64,000 bases of DNA from Leclercia adecarboxylata (GCF_006171285.1 NZ_CP040889.1:2542001-2606000), one strand, 5' to 3'; counted from the stretch's first letter, positions 7,816 through 18,861 are shown. The notes: generated by a model not told the origin, from the letters alone. Program-made: numbers and translations.

Positions 7816-8904
7816 ATGCATACCCAACATCAGCAATACGCCTGGGTCGGCACTTACCATACCCACGGCGAAGGCTTATACCGCTTTACCCTCGACCCCA
7901 TCACCGGCGCGCTCAGCAACAAAACCCTGGCGCATACCCTGACAAACGCCGCGCAGCTGGCTATTGCGCCGGATGGCAATACGCTCTATCTGGCAAGCGA
8001 AGTAGAGCAGGGCGTTGTTCAGGCGCTGCGTATTGATGACGCCGGAGAATTGCATCTGCTGAACGAGGTGGCGTCCGGCGGCGCAGGCCCGGTATCCCTG
8101 TCGTTGACCCCTACCGGACGTTACCTGCTGGTGGCCAACTACGGGAGCGGGTCGGTGGCCGTTCTGCCGGTGAAGGCAGATGGCAGCCTGAGTGAGGCCA
8201 GCGACGTTCATCTGCATCGGGGCGAACCGGGTGTGGCAAAACCGGAAGCCGCCGTGGAGGGCAGTTTTGCCATCTGCGGGCATAGCGGCCCGCATGCCCA
8301 CATGATCGCCGCCGATCCGCGCGGGAAGTTCGTTTTTTCAACCGATCTGGGGCTGGATCGCATCCATCAGTACCGTTTTGACGATCAAAGCGGCAAGCTC
8401 ACCCCGAACGATCCGCCGTTTATCAGCGCCTCCTCGAAAGGGGCTGGGCCGCGCCATTTCGTCTTTACGCCAAAAGGTGATGCCCTGTGGCTGATTAACG
8501 AAGAGGCGTCTACGCTGACCCATTATGCCGTGGATGCCAGGGGCACGCTGAAAGAGGGCAAAACGGTCTCCGCGCTGCCGGAAGGTTACAAAGGCACCAG
8601 TTTTGCCGCCGGGCTGGCATTAAGCACCGATGGAAAACAGCTGTATGTTGCTAACCGTTTGCATAACAGCATCGGGCACTTTACCGTAACGGCGGACGGC
8701 ATCCTGACCCATCAGGACGATGTCTGGACGCGGGGCGATTACCCGCGCACCCTGACGCTGGATAAAGAGGGACGCTGGCTGTACGTCATGAACCAGCGCA
8801 GCGACAACATCACCCGTTTTCGCGTGGCGCAGGACGGCAGGCTGAGCTTTGAGCCAGACTACACCCCGGTAGGCAGTCCATCCCAGATGGTCATTTCACC
8901 CTGA
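7816..8904 (+). CDS. beta-propeller lactonase family protein (YbhE/Pgl-like)
   Basis: A 362-residue seven-bladed beta-propeller of the 6-phosphogluconolactonase (YbhE/Pgl) family. Repeating blade motifs are visible: LYLASEVEQG, GRYLLVANYGSGSVAVLPV, the characteristic CGHSGPHAHMIAADPRGKFVFSTDLGLDRIHQY, KGAGPRHFVFTPKGD, and the C-terminal GRWLYVMNQRSDNITRFRV. The family opens sugar-acid lactones in the cytosol, and there is no signal peptide. In this operon it may open an aldono-lactone formed from, or preceding, the aminated substrate. It is 100 bases after the aldolase, with a repeat in between, and 19 bases before the regulator. Confidence 0.85.
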   Translation: MHTQHQQYAWVGTYHTHGEGLYRFTLDPITGALSNKTLAHTLTNAAQLAIAPDGNTLYLASEVEQGVVQALRIDDAGELHLLNEVASGGAGPVSLSLTPTGRYLLVANYGSGSVAVLPVKADGSLSEASDVHLHRGEPGVAKPEAAVEGSFAICGHSGPHAHMIAADPRGKFVFSTDLGLDRIHQYRFDDQSGKLTPNDPPFISASSKGAGPRHFVFTPKGDALWLINEEASTLTHYAVDARGTLKEGKTVSALPEGYKGTSFAAGLALSTDGKQLYVANRLHNSIGHFTVTADGILTHQDDVWTRGDYPRTLTLDKEGRWLYVMNQRSDNITRFRVAQDGRLSFEPDYTPVGSPSQMVISP

Positions 8905-8923
8905 GCAGTAAGAGGACAACCCC

Positions 8924-10834
8924 GTGCGATTTCCCAACCAACGTTTAGCGCAACTGTTCGAGATGTTGCAAAACGAAACGCTGCCGCAGGATGAACTGGC
9001 GCAGCGGTTGTCGGTATCCACGCGTACCGTCCGGGCGGACATTTCCGCGCTCAACGCGCTGCTGGCGGGGAACGGGGCGCAGTTTATCCTCAGCCGCGGG
9101 AACGGCTACCAGCTGAAGATCGACGATCCGGCGCGCTATCAGCTGCTGCAGGATTCCCACCCACGGATGCTGCGTATTCCGCGCACCGGCCCGGAGCGGG
9201 TGCACTACCTGGTGGTGCGTTTTCTCACCTCGGCGTTCTCCCTCAAGCTGGAAGATCTGGCCGACGAGTGGTTCGTCAGCCGCGCTACGCTGCAGAGCGA
9301 TATGGCGGAGGTGCGGGAGTGGTTTCACCGCTACCGCCTGACCCTGGAGACCCGTCCGCGTCACGGCATGAAGCTGTTTGGCAGCGAGATGGCGATCCGC
9401 GCCTGCCTGACCGATCTGCTGTGGCAGCTGGCGCAGCAGGACAATCTCAACCCGCTGGTGACGGAGGTGGCGCTGAATGCGGGCGTGCCGGAGCAGCTTG
9501 CCGCCGTCCTGCATGAGACCTTTACCCGGCACCATATTCGCCTCACCGATGAGGGCGAGCTGTTTTTACGCCTCTACGGCGCGGTGACGGTGCGGCGCAT
9601 CAGCGAAGGCTATCCGCTGCCGGAATTTAACGCCGAAGAGGTGGCCGAGAACGTGCGCGACGCCGCGCGGGATATCGCCAGCGCCATCGCCCGGCTGGCA
9701 GATAAAACGCTGGCACCGTCGGAAGTGACCTGGCTGGGGGTGCATATCGCCGCGCGCCAGGTGCAGGAGATCTCCCCCAGCGCCATCAACGCCGATGATG
9801 AAGAGGCGCTGGTGAACTACATCCTGCGCTATATCAACACCCACTATAACTACAACCTGCTCGACGACGCCCAGCTGCACGCGGATCTGCTGACCCACAT
9901 TAAGACCATGATTACCCGGGTGCGCTACCAGATCATGATCCCCAATCCGCTGCTGGATAACATCAAGCAGCACTACCCGATGGCCTGGGACATGACCCTC
10001 GCGGCGGTCTCCAGCTGGGGCAAATACACTCCGTATGCGATCAGCGAAAACGAGATTGGCTTCCTGGTGCTGCATATCGGCGTCGGGCTGGAGCGCCACT
10101 ACAACATCGGCTATCAGCGCCAGCCGCGGGTGATGCTGGTGTGCGACGCGGGCAACGCCATGGTGCGGATGATCGAGGCGGTGTTGCAGCGCAAGTATCC
10201 GCAAATCGAGGTCACCCGCGTTCTGACGCTGCGGGAATATGAGCAGTGCGAAAGCATCAGCGAAGATTTTGTCATTTCCACCGCGCGCGTCGGCGAAAAA
10301 GCCAAGCCGGTGGTGATGATCGCCCCGTTCCCAACCGACTATCAGTTAGAGCAGATTGGCAAGCTGGTGCTGGTGGACAGAACCCGCCCGTGGATGCTGG
10401 AGAAGTATTTCGACGCCAGCCACTTCCGCGTGATTGAAAAACCCATCGACCAGCAGACGCTGTTCCAGGAGCTGTGCGGCCAGCTGCAGGAGGAGGGGTT
10501 CGTCGATGCGGAGTTTCTCGACTCGGTGGTCGAGCGTGAGGCCATCGTCAGCACCCTGCTCGGCGACGGCATCGCCCTGCCGCACTCCCTCGGTTTGCTG
10601 GCGCAAAAGACCGTGGTTTACACCGTGCTGGCCCCACAGGGCATCCAGTGGGGGGATGAAACCGCGCACGTCATCTTCCTGCTTGCCATCAGCAAAAGCG
10701 AGTATGAAGAGGCAATGGCCATCTACGATATCTTCGTCACCTTCCTGCGCGAACGGGCAATGACCCGGCTGTGCGGCTGCCAAGACTTTGCGGAATTTAA
10801 ATCCGTGGCAATGGAGTGTTTGAGCCGGTTTTGA
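8924..10834 (+). CDS. BglG/LicR-type PRD regulator with EIIB and EIIA domains
   Basis: A 636-residue PTS-controlled transcription regulator. Order of domains: N-terminal winged HTH (about 5-65, PQDELAQRLSVSTRTVRADISAL), a second Mga-like HTH (LADEWFVSRATLQSDMAEV), two PRDs (about 170-390) with histidines such as LGVHIAARQ and VLHIGVGLERH, an EIIB-like domain with Cys in MLVCDAGNAMVRM (about 404), and a C-terminal type 2 EIIA domain with the phospho-His motif ALPHSLG (about 553). The overall design is that of LicR/MtlR-type activators, which bind DNA, rather than BglG antiterminators. It lies last in the cluster and probably acts at the TTTCCACTT sites near 1911-2164. The start is GTG at 8924, preceded by AGAGGACAACCCC. 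Confidence 0.9.
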   Translation: MRFPNQRLAQLFEMLQNETLPQDELAQRLSVSTRTVRADISALNALLAGNGAQFILSRGNGYQLKIDDPARYQLLQDSHPRMLRIPRTGPERVHYLVVRFLTSAFSLKLEDLADEWFVSRATLQSDMAEVREWFHRYRLTLETRPRHGMKLFGSEMAIRACLTDLLWQLAQQDNLNPLVTEVALNAGVPEQLAAVLHETFTRHHIRLTDEGELFLRLYGAVTVRRISEGYPLPEFNAEEVAENVRDAARDIASAIARLADKTLAPSEVTWLGVHIAARQVQEISPSAINADDEEALVNYILRYINTHYNYNLLDDAQLHADLLTHIKTMITRVRYQIMIPNPLLDNIKQHYPMAWDMTLAAVSSWGKYTPYAISENEIGFLVLHIGVGLERHYNIGYQRQPRVMLVCDAGNAMVRMIEAVLQRKYPQIEVTRVLTLREYEQCESISEDFVISTARVGEKAKPVVMIAPFPTDYQLEQIGKLVLVDRTRPWMLEKYFDASHFRVIEKPIDQQTLFQELCGQLQEEGFVDAEFLDSVVEREAIVSTLLGDGIALPHSLGLLAQKTVVYTVLAPQGIQWGDETAHVIFLLAISKSEYEEAMAIYDIFVTFLRERAMTRLCGCQDFAEFKSVAMECLSRF

Positions 10835-10855
10835 GAGGCACTATCCAGAATTCGA

Positions 10856-10888
10856 TGTAATGCGAATGTAATGCTAAACTGCATTACA
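10856..10888. promoter_or_regulatory. relB operator, TGTAATGC repeats
   Basis: The octamer TGTAATGC occurs directly at 10856-10863 and 10867-10874 and inverted (GCATTACA) at 10881-10888, so the last two form a perfect 8-bp inverted repeat with a 6-base spacer. It lies 24 bases before relB. RelB-type antitoxins autoregulate through such sites. Confidence 0.7.
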
Positions 10889-10911
10889 ATTTCGCTTTTA
10901 CCGGAGGCATA

Positions 10912-11154
10912 ATGGCCACACTTAACGTCCGTCTGGATGACACGCTCAAAAACGAGGCTTATGCCGTGCTGGAAAAACTGAATATTACCCCGACGGAAGC
11001 CGTCCGGCTTCTGTTCCAGTATGTCGCGGAAAATGGCCGTATGCCGGTTAAAACCGTAACGGTGAGCGACAGCGAAGATCAACTGCTCAGGACGGTCAGG
11101 GAGCGGCTGGCGGATCCGCAAAAAGGGATCAAGGTTAGTCTGGATGATCTATGA
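10912..11154 (+). CDS. relB: RelB/DinJ family antitoxin
   Basis: An 80-residue antitoxin with an N-terminal ribbon-helix-helix DNA-binding domain (MATLNVRLDDTLKNEAYAVLEKLNITPTEAVRLL). This is the usual RelB/DinJ layout, and the C-terminal part wraps the toxin. The ribosome site is GGAGG, 6 bases before ATG. It overlaps the toxin gene by 11 bases. It probably represses its own promoter at the TGTAATGC repeats just upstream. Which of the RelB or DinJ subfamilies it belongs to is not certain, so the symbol is generic. Confidence 0.9.
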   Translation: MATLNVRLDDTLKNEAYAVLEKLNITPTEAVRLLFQYVAENGRMPVKTVTVSDSEDQLLRTVRERLADPQKGIKVSLDDL

Positions 11155-11428
11155 GCTGGAATTCGATCCGCGTGCGCTAAAGGAGTGGCAGAAGCTGGGC
11201 GAAACCGTTAAGAGCCAGTTTAAAAAGAAACTGGCTCTTATACTGTCCAACCCGCGGATAGAATCTTCCAGACTCCATGATTTACCTGACTGCTACAAAA
11301 TAAAGCTCAAATCGTCCGGCTATCGGCTGGTATATCAGGTCAGAGATAAGATCGTGACCGTTTACGTGGTGGCGATAGGTAAGCGTGAAAGATCCGCCGT
11401 CTATCAGGACGCCGACAGACGTCTCTGA
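11144..11428 (+). CDS. relE: RelE family mRNA interferase toxin
   Basis: A 94-residue RelE/ParE-fold toxin: MIYELEFDPRALKEWQKLGETVKSQF, then KLKSSGYRLVYQVRD and VVAIGKRERSAVYQDA. The basic residues and the Arg in SGYRLVYQV, with the terminal KRERSAVY, correspond to those that act in ribosome-dependent mRNA cleavage in RelE. It is translated from an ATG inside the end of relB, so antitoxin and toxin are coupled. It ends three bases before the stop of the convergent nrdG. Both genes are intact. Confidence 0.92.
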   Translation: MIYELEFDPRALKEWQKLGETVKSQFKKKLALILSNPRIESSRLHDLPDCYKIKLKSSGYRLVYQVRDKIVTVYVVAIGKRERSAVYQDADRRL

Positions 11429-11431
11429 CAC

Positions 11432-11896
11432 TCAACGCAAATGATGCACCACCTGGTTACTGCTGCCGCGCCAGATAAGCATCGGATCTTTCAGATCCTG
11501 CACGAACTTGCCGTCGATCAGCACGTTGATGAGATCCACCACCTGCAGCTGGGCGTCGTTCAGTTCGTCCAGCTTGTAGCCGGTCCACATCCAGATATCT
11601 TTTCCCGGGCATTCGGCGCGGATGCGCTGTACCAGTTTTAAGATATCCGGCACGTTTTGCGGATGCAGCGGATCGCCGCCGGATAACGAAATGCCCTGAC
11701 GTTTAATGCGCGTGTCGTTGAGATCGTCGATGATCCGCTGCTCCATCTCTGCGGTAAACGGCATCCCGGAGTTCAGCCGCCAGGTGCTTTTGTTGTAGCA
11801 GCCGGGGCATTCGTGGATGCAGCCCGAAACAAACAGAGTGCAGCGGGTGCCGGGGCCGTTGACGATGTCGACGGGGTAGTATTGGTGGAAGTTCAT
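11432..11896 (-). CDS. nrdG: anaerobic NTP reductase activating enzyme
   Basis: The 154-residue radical-SAM activase that creates the glycyl radical on NrdD under anaerobic conditions. The cluster-binding CxxxCxxC motif is seen as CIHECPGC (about residues 26-33), preceded by TLFVSG. SLSGGDPL binds S-adenosylmethionine. The length equals that of the E. coli protein. It lies downstream of nrdD in the same direction, separated by a BIME repeat of about 75 bases, and forms the nrdDG operon. Confidence 0.96.
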   Translation of the reverse strand: MNFHQYYPVDIVNGPGTRCTLFVSGCIHECPGCYNKSTWRLNSGMPFTAEMEQRIIDDLNDTRIKRQGISLSGGDPLHPQNVPDILKLVQRIRAECPGKDIWMWTGYKLDELNDAQLQVVDLINVLIDGKFVQDLKDPMLIWRGSSNQVVHHLR

Positions 11897-11978
11897 TTTC
11901 GCTTCTCAATTAACGCCATTACTGCGTTGGCTGCACTCGCTTGCCGCCTTGTCCTGGCGCGAGCTGCTTTGCGAAAAC

Positions 11979-12053
11979 GCCGGGTGGCGCTACGCTTACC
12001 CGGCCTACAAAAGAGCGCGGTCCGTAGGCCCGGTAAGCGCAGCGCCACCGGGC
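11979..12053. repeat. BIME (paired REP elements) between nrdD and nrdG
   Basis: Two inverted REP-like units, GCCGGGTGGCGCTACGC...CCCGGCCTACA and TGTAGGCC-type CCGTAGGCCCGGTAAGCGCAGCGCCACCGGGC, face each other. The arrangement is typical of enterobacterial bacterial interspersed mosaic elements and can modulate the nrdD/nrdG mRNA ratio. Confidence 0.88.
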
Positions 12054-12070
12054 ATGAAGGCGGCAGCGAA

Positions 12071-14209
<2,139 letters not shown>

Positions 14210-14410
14210 GATCACTCCATTTTAAGAACAGGTTATCCACAGAAGCAGGGAAAAGGGTCGGGGCCGTAACTGCCGACGCGCGCGCGATTTCTCCTGATAT
14301 CGACCCTTTTTATCCACAAACGGGTGCAGTCTGGGTTGCAAAGTCTTGTGGCAATAATAGACGATGAATACAACATCTTGGGTCGGCGAGCATTCTAAGT
14401 TCTATATGTA

Positions 14411-14424
14411 GTGATTTGCATCAA
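14411..14424. promoter_or_regulatory. nrdD: FNR-like site upstream of nrdD
   Basis: GTGATTTGCATCAA matches the FNR consensus TTGAT-N4-ATCAA at 9 of 10 positions and lies about 200 bases before nrdD, in keeping with FNR activation of nrdDG in E. coli. Two nearby AT-rich blocks (around 14370-14383 and 14399-14412), with centres about 30 bases apart, might be NrdR boxes, but their match is weak. Confidence 0.55.
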
Positions 14425-14581
14425 ACTTGTTTGCGATTTATTTGATTCAGGACAAGGTAAAAAACGAAGTGTACAGATGACGGGCGATCCGGGATTTGTA
14501 AATTCTTCAAGCGCTAATCTGGTTGATTTTCCACCAAAAAAAGCGTGCGCCGGGCAAGGGTGCGCTGCCCGGCGGATAACA

Positions 14582-16237
14582 TCAGTTTTGCAGCCACCAC
14601 ACCGCTTCAAAGGGACGCAGGGTCATGGCGCCAGGCTGCCGGGACACCTCGGCATAGTTGCTCATCGCCACCTGCCATTTGCCGTCCACCGAATGCGGCT
14701 GCCACGGCTGGCACTCGCGGCTCAGGTTCGCGACCACCATTAGCGTCTGGCCCTGCCACTGGCGGCGATAGCACCACAGCGACGGGTGATCCGGGAGCAG
14801 ATCCTGATAATCCCCCCAGGTCAGCACCGGCAGGGTTTTACGCAGCTGGATAAGCGCCTGGTAGGTGTAAAACACCGAGTCGGGATCGGCCAGCGCCGCG
14901 TCAACGTTGATCGCCTCTGCGTTATCGCCCAGCCCAATCCACGGCTCGCCGGTGGTGAATCCGGCGTTGGGGGAGGCATCCCACTGCATCGGCGTGCGGC
15001 TGTTATCCCGGGACTTACTTGCGAGGATCGCCAGCAGGTCGTCGGCATCCCGTCCCTGGTTGCGCAGTTCGGCGAACATGTTGTGGCTCTCCACGTCGCG
15101 ATAATCGGTGATGCGGCTGAAGTGCGGGTTGGTCATGCCAATCTCTTCACCCTGGTAGATGTAGGGCGTGCCCTGCATCCCGTGCAGCACCATCGCCAGC
15201 ATCTTCGCCGCCGGGACGCGGTACTCTCCCTCATCGCCAAAGCGCGAGACGATGCGCGGCTGATCGTGGTTACACCAGAACAGCGCGTTCCACGCCCGGT
15301 TGTGCATCCCCTGCTGCCAGTGGCTGAACAGGCTTTTCAGCGCCACATAGTCCGGCTTTGCCAGGGTCCACTTCTCGCCGTTGGGATAATCTACCTTCAG
15401 ATGATGGAAGTTAAAGGTCATCGACAGCTCGCGCCCGTCCAGCGCCGCGTACTGCTGGCAGTGTTCCAGGCTGGTAGAGGACATCTCGCCCACCGTCATC
15501 AGGTTGCGCGGGATGAAGACGTCCCGGCTCATCTCCTGCAGGTAGTTGTGAATGCGCGGCCCGTCGGTATAGAAGCGGCGACCGTCGCCGATGTTGTCTT
15601 CCGGGAAATCCTGATCTTTTGAAATCAGGTTGATCACGTCGAGGCGCAGGCCGTCCACGCCGCGATCGGCCCAGAACTCGCACACCTTTTTCAGCTCGGC
15701 GCGCACCTCGGGGTTCTCCCAGTTCAGGTCCGCCTGTTCCGGGGCAAAAAGGTGCAGATAGTACTGCTCGCTCTCGGCATGCCAGCGCCAGGCGTTGCCG
15801 CCAAACTTGGAGCGCCAGTTATTAGGCGCCTGCTCCGGGGTGCCGTCGCGCCAGATATAGAACTCGCGGTACGGGCTTTGCGGGTTCAGCGACTCGCGGA
15901 ACCACGCGTGCTGGGTGGAGGTGTGGTTAAACACCATATCCAGCACGATGCGCATTCCGCGGCGATGGGCTTCGGCCACCAGCTCGTCGAAGTCGTCCAG
16001 CGTGCCGTAGGCCGGATCGATGCTGATGTAGTTCGCCACGTCGTAGCCGTTATCCACCTGCGGAGAGATATAGAACGGCGTCAGCCAGAGGGCATCAATG
16101 CCGAGGGTTTTGAGGTAGTCGAGACGCGACGTCACGCCGCGCAGATCCCCGGTGCCGCGCCCGGTGGTGTCCTGGAAGCTCTTCGGGTAGATCTGATAGA
16201 TGACGCCGTTTTGCCACCAGTGAGGAAGGGTATTCAT
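14582..16237 (-). CDS. treC: trehalose-6-phosphate hydrolase
   Basis: A cytosolic GH13 enzyme of 551 residues that splits trehalose 6-phosphate to glucose and glucose 6-phosphate. The GH13 blocks are visible: DMVFNHTS, the nucleophile Asp in GLRLDVINLISK, the acid Glu in MTVGEMSS, and the third Asp in FWCNHDQPR. The frame extends upstream, but the ATG at 16237 (MNTLPHWWQNGVIYQIYPKSF) has AGGAACGCATA before it and matches E. coli TreC. The gene is 49 bases after treB, with a short perfect hairpin between them. Confidence 0.96.
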   Translation of the reverse strand: MNTLPHWWQNGVIYQIYPKSFQDTTGRGTGDLRGVTSRLDYLKTLGIDALWLTPFYISPQVDNGYDVANYISIDPAYGTLDDFDELVAEAHRRGMRIVLDMVFNHTSTQHAWFRESLNPQSPYREFYIWRDGTPEQAPNNWRSKFGGNAWRWHAESEQYYLHLFAPEQADLNWENPEVRAELKKVCEFWADRGVDGLRLDVINLISKDQDFPEDNIGDGRRFYTDGPRIHNYLQEMSRDVFIPRNLMTVGEMSSTSLEHCQQYAALDGRELSMTFNFHHLKVDYPNGEKWTLAKPDYVALKSLFSHWQQGMHNRAWNALFWCNHDQPRIVSRFGDEGEYRVPAAKMLAMVLHGMQGTPYIYQGEEIGMTNPHFSRITDYRDVESHNMFAELRNQGRDADDLLAILASKSRDNSRTPMQWDASPNAGFTTGEPWIGLGDNAEAINVDAALADPDSVFYTYQALIQLRKTLPVLTWGDYQDLLPDHPSLWCYRRQWQGQTLMVVANLSRECQPWQPHSVDGKWQVAMSNYAEVSRQPGAMTLRPFEAVWWLQN

Positions 16238-16260
16238 TATGCGTTCCTGCAAATGCGAAG

Positions 16261-16278
16261 GGGGCGCAACTGCGCCCC
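16261..16278. other. hairpin in treB-treC spacer
   Basis: A perfect stem GGGGCGCA-AC-TGCGCCCC lies between treB and treC without a U-tract on the coding strand. It probably protects or partly terminates the treB transcript, giving more TreB than TreC. Confidence 0.6.
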
Positions 16279-16286
16279 GAAGAAGA

Positions 16287-17708
16287 TTAAACCGCCTGTA
16301 ACGCGCCCTGACGGTACTTGCGCTGATAGACAACGGTGGTCAGCGCCATCGGAACGATGATCGCTACGGCCATTGCCAGGGAGAACACCTGCCAGTAGGT
16401 CGGCTGGATGGAGAGGATGCCCGGCAGGCCGCCGACGCCAATGCCGTTGGCCATCACGCCGTTCAGTCCGCACAGCAGGCCCGCCAGCCCGGAGCCGATC
16501 ATCGCGCACAGCATCGGGAAGCGGTACTTCAGGTTGATACCGTACATCGCCGGTTCGGTGACCCCGAGGTAGGCGGAGATGGCCGCCGGAACCGAGATTT
16601 CACGCTCGTTATGCTTGCGGCTGACGATGATGATGCCGGTGACCGCCGAGGCCTGGGCAATGTTCGACAGGGCAATCAGCGGCCACACCGGGGTACCGCC
16701 GAGGCTCTGGATCATCTGCATATCAATGGCCAGGGTGGTCTGATGCACGCCGGTGATCACCAGCGGGGCATACAGGAAGCCAAACAGCGCGGCGCCAATC
16801 GGGGCGAAGCTGCCGGTCATCAGGTGACGCACCGCGTAAGCAACGCCGTCGCCAATCATGCGGCCAAACGGACCTATAAAGGCGTGGGCGAGGAACACCG
16901 CGAGGATCAGGGAGCAGACCGGCACCACCACCAGATAGAGATAGTCCGGCACCATGCGCTTGAGGCGGGTTTCAATCATCCCCAGCGCCAGGCCAGCCAG
17001 CAGGGCCGGGATCACCTGCGCCTGATAGCCCACTTTGGCGATGGTAAACAGGCCGAAGTTCCACACCTCAGGCACCTGCTGTCCAAGTAAGTAAGCGTTC
17101 ATTAACTGCGGAGAGACCAGCGTCACGCCCAGCACGATACCCAGGATCGGCGTACCGCCCATTTTGCGCACCGCCGACCAGCAGATGCCCACCGGCAGAT
17201 AGAAGAAGATGGCCTCGCCAATCAGCCACAGGAAGTCATAGATGCTCTGTAGAGCCGGATACATCTGGGCCAGGGTTTTGCCGTCGCTCATCGGCACATC
17301 GCCAATCACGTTACGGAAGCCGAGGATCAGGCCTCCGCTGATCAGCGCCGGCAGCAGCGGGAAGAAAATCTCTGCGAAATGTGAAATGAGCTGTTCATGC
17401 CACTTCATGTTCTGGCGCGCCGCTTTCTTGGCCTGCTCTTTATCAGCCGAGGAGTGGCCGGTGGTCGCCAGCAGCGCCTTGTAGTAGTCGCCCACTTCGG
17501 TGCCGATCACGACCTGGAACTGTCCGGCATTGGTGAAGCAGCCTTTTACCATCGACAGATCTTCGATGGCTTTGGGGTCGGCTTTGGCCGGGTCGTTTAA
17601 CACAAAACGCAGGCGGGTAATGCAATGGCTGACCGTGGCGATATTGTCACGTCCGCCAACCAGCACGATCAGCTGGTCGATATCCGTTTGTTTTACTTTG
17701 CTCATCAT
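16287..17708 (-). CDS. treB: PTS trehalose transporter EIIBC
   Basis: A 473-residue trehalose-specific PTS permease that imports trehalose as trehalose 6-phosphate. The N-terminal EIIB domain carries the phospho-Cys motif SHCITRLRFVL (Cys about 28). After a linker, the EIIC domain has about ten membrane segments and the substrate-site region ITGVHQTTLAIDMQM. There is no EIIA domain, so it depends on the glucose EIIA (Crr), as in E. coli. A perfect TreR operator lies 77 bases upstream. The start MMSKVKQTDIDQL corresponds to the E. coli protein. Confidence 0.96.
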   Translation of the reverse strand: MMSKVKQTDIDQLIVLVGGRDNIATVSHCITRLRFVLNDPAKADPKAIEDLSMVKGCFTNAGQFQVVIGTEVGDYYKALLATTGHSSADKEQAKKAARQNMKWHEQLISHFAEIFFPLLPALISGGLILGFRNVIGDVPMSDGKTLAQMYPALQSIYDFLWLIGEAIFFYLPVGICWSAVRKMGGTPILGIVLGVTLVSPQLMNAYLLGQQVPEVWNFGLFTIAKVGYQAQVIPALLAGLALGMIETRLKRMVPDYLYLVVVPVCSLILAVFLAHAFIGPFGRMIGDGVAYAVRHLMTGSFAPIGAALFGFLYAPLVITGVHQTTLAIDMQMIQSLGGTPVWPLIALSNIAQASAVTGIIIVSRKHNEREISVPAAISAYLGVTEPAMYGINLKYRFPMLCAMIGSGLAGLLCGLNGVMANGIGVGGLPGILSIQPTYWQVFSLAMAVAIIVPMALTTVVYQRKYRQGALQAV

Positions 17709-17784
17709 GAAACCTCATGACACTCGTTCAGGGGGAGGAAGATAACTGGTGGCAAGCCTACTCTTAACCTCAATTAACGAAAAT

Positions 17785-17796
17785 GGGAACGTTCCC
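17785..17796. promoter_or_regulatory. TreR operator
   Basis: GGGAACGTTCCC is a perfect 12-bp palindrome with the central CG common to LacI-family operators. It sits between treR and treB, upstream of treB, where TreR binds in E. coli. Confidence 0.8.
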
Positions 17797-17835
17797 GAAA
17801 TCGGGCGAGGATCACAATAAAGCGTCTTTTGACGC

Positions 17836-18783
17836 TCAGGAAAGGGTGGCGGGAATGACGATCTGGCGTGGTTTGCTGCGGCCGTTGATCTGCTCGATCA
17901 GTTGCAGAGCGGCCTGACGGCCGGAGTCGGCGTAGCCGGGATCGACGGTGATGATCTCCGGGTGCAGGAACTTCATCAGCGGCGTGTTGCCCACGCTTGC
18001 CAGTTGCAGGCTGTCGATGCGCTGTTCTTGTAAGTACTTACTTGCGCCCAGAGCCAGTGTATCCGTGGCACAGACCAGCGCGGTGGTCTGCGGGGTCAGC
18101 ACGTCGGCTACCTTCTCATAGCCCTGTTTCATCCCCAGACCGGGTAAGGCGGCGACCGCAGGCAGCGCGTGCTGTTTGCAGAATTCCAGATACGCAGCAT
18201 GGCGGCGCTGGCCGGTGGTGACGTCGCTGTGGGGCACGCCAAGATAGCTGATATGGCGATGGCCGCTCTCATACAGGCGCTGCATCAGGATGTGGATCGC
18301 CCCTTCATCGTCATAGCATACCGAGGCAAACCCGCGGGCATCGCGCGCCAGCAGTACCAGCGAGGACTGCCACGGGGTGAGCATCTCTTCACTGATGCCG
18401 GTAAAGCCAAACAGCACCACGCCGTCGATATTGCGGCGCTTGAGCATCCCGAGATGCTCTTCCACCATCTGCGGCGAGAACTTACTCTCCATCATGATCG
18501 GATCGTAGCCCTGTTCGTAGAAGGCGGGCAGCATGGTCTGGACGGCCAGGTTTTCCGACAGCGAATCCAGACGGGTGACGATGATTGCCACCACCTTGTC
18601 GCTCTGGCCACGCATGGCGCGCGCCGAGCGGGAAGGGGAAAAGCCGTGCTGATCCATTACCGCCTCGACGCGCTCGCGCGTGCGCTGGCTGACACCACTT
18701 TCGTTATTCAGCACCCGCGAGACGGTGGATTTACCCACGCCGCTCAGACGGGCAATGTCTTTAATGGTGAGGCGGTTCTGCAT
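17836..18783 (-). CDS. treR: trehalose operon repressor, LacI family
   Basis: A 315-residue LacI/GalR repressor. The HTH (residues 1-25, MQNRLTIKDIARLSGVGKSTVSRVLNN) and hinge (FSPSRSARAMRGQ) are followed by a periplasmic-binding-protein-like sensor domain, which in E. coli binds trehalose 6-phosphate as inducer. It lies upstream of treBC in the same direction, with a separate promoter region toward mgtA. It is full length and closely similar to E. coli TreR. Confidence 0.96.
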   Translation of the reverse strand: MQNRLTIKDIARLSGVGKSTVSRVLNNESGVSQRTRERVEAVMDQHGFSPSRSARAMRGQSDKVVAIIVTRLDSLSENLAVQTMLPAFYEQGYDPIMMESKFSPQMVEEHLGMLKRRNIDGVVLFGFTGISEEMLTPWQSSLVLLARDARGFASVCYDDEGAIHILMQRLYESGHRHISYLGVPHSDVTTGQRRHAAYLEFCKQHALPAVAALPGLGMKQGYEKVADVLTPQTTALVCATDTLALGASKYLQEQRIDSLQLASVGNTPLMKFLHPEIITVDPGYADSGRQAALQLIEQINGRSKPRQIVIPATLS

Positions 18784-18861
18784 GCTTTATATCCTGTTAT
18801 GCATCAATGAAATAATCAGTAAGCCTAAATCGGGTATCGCGATGTGCAATGGGCAATGTCT

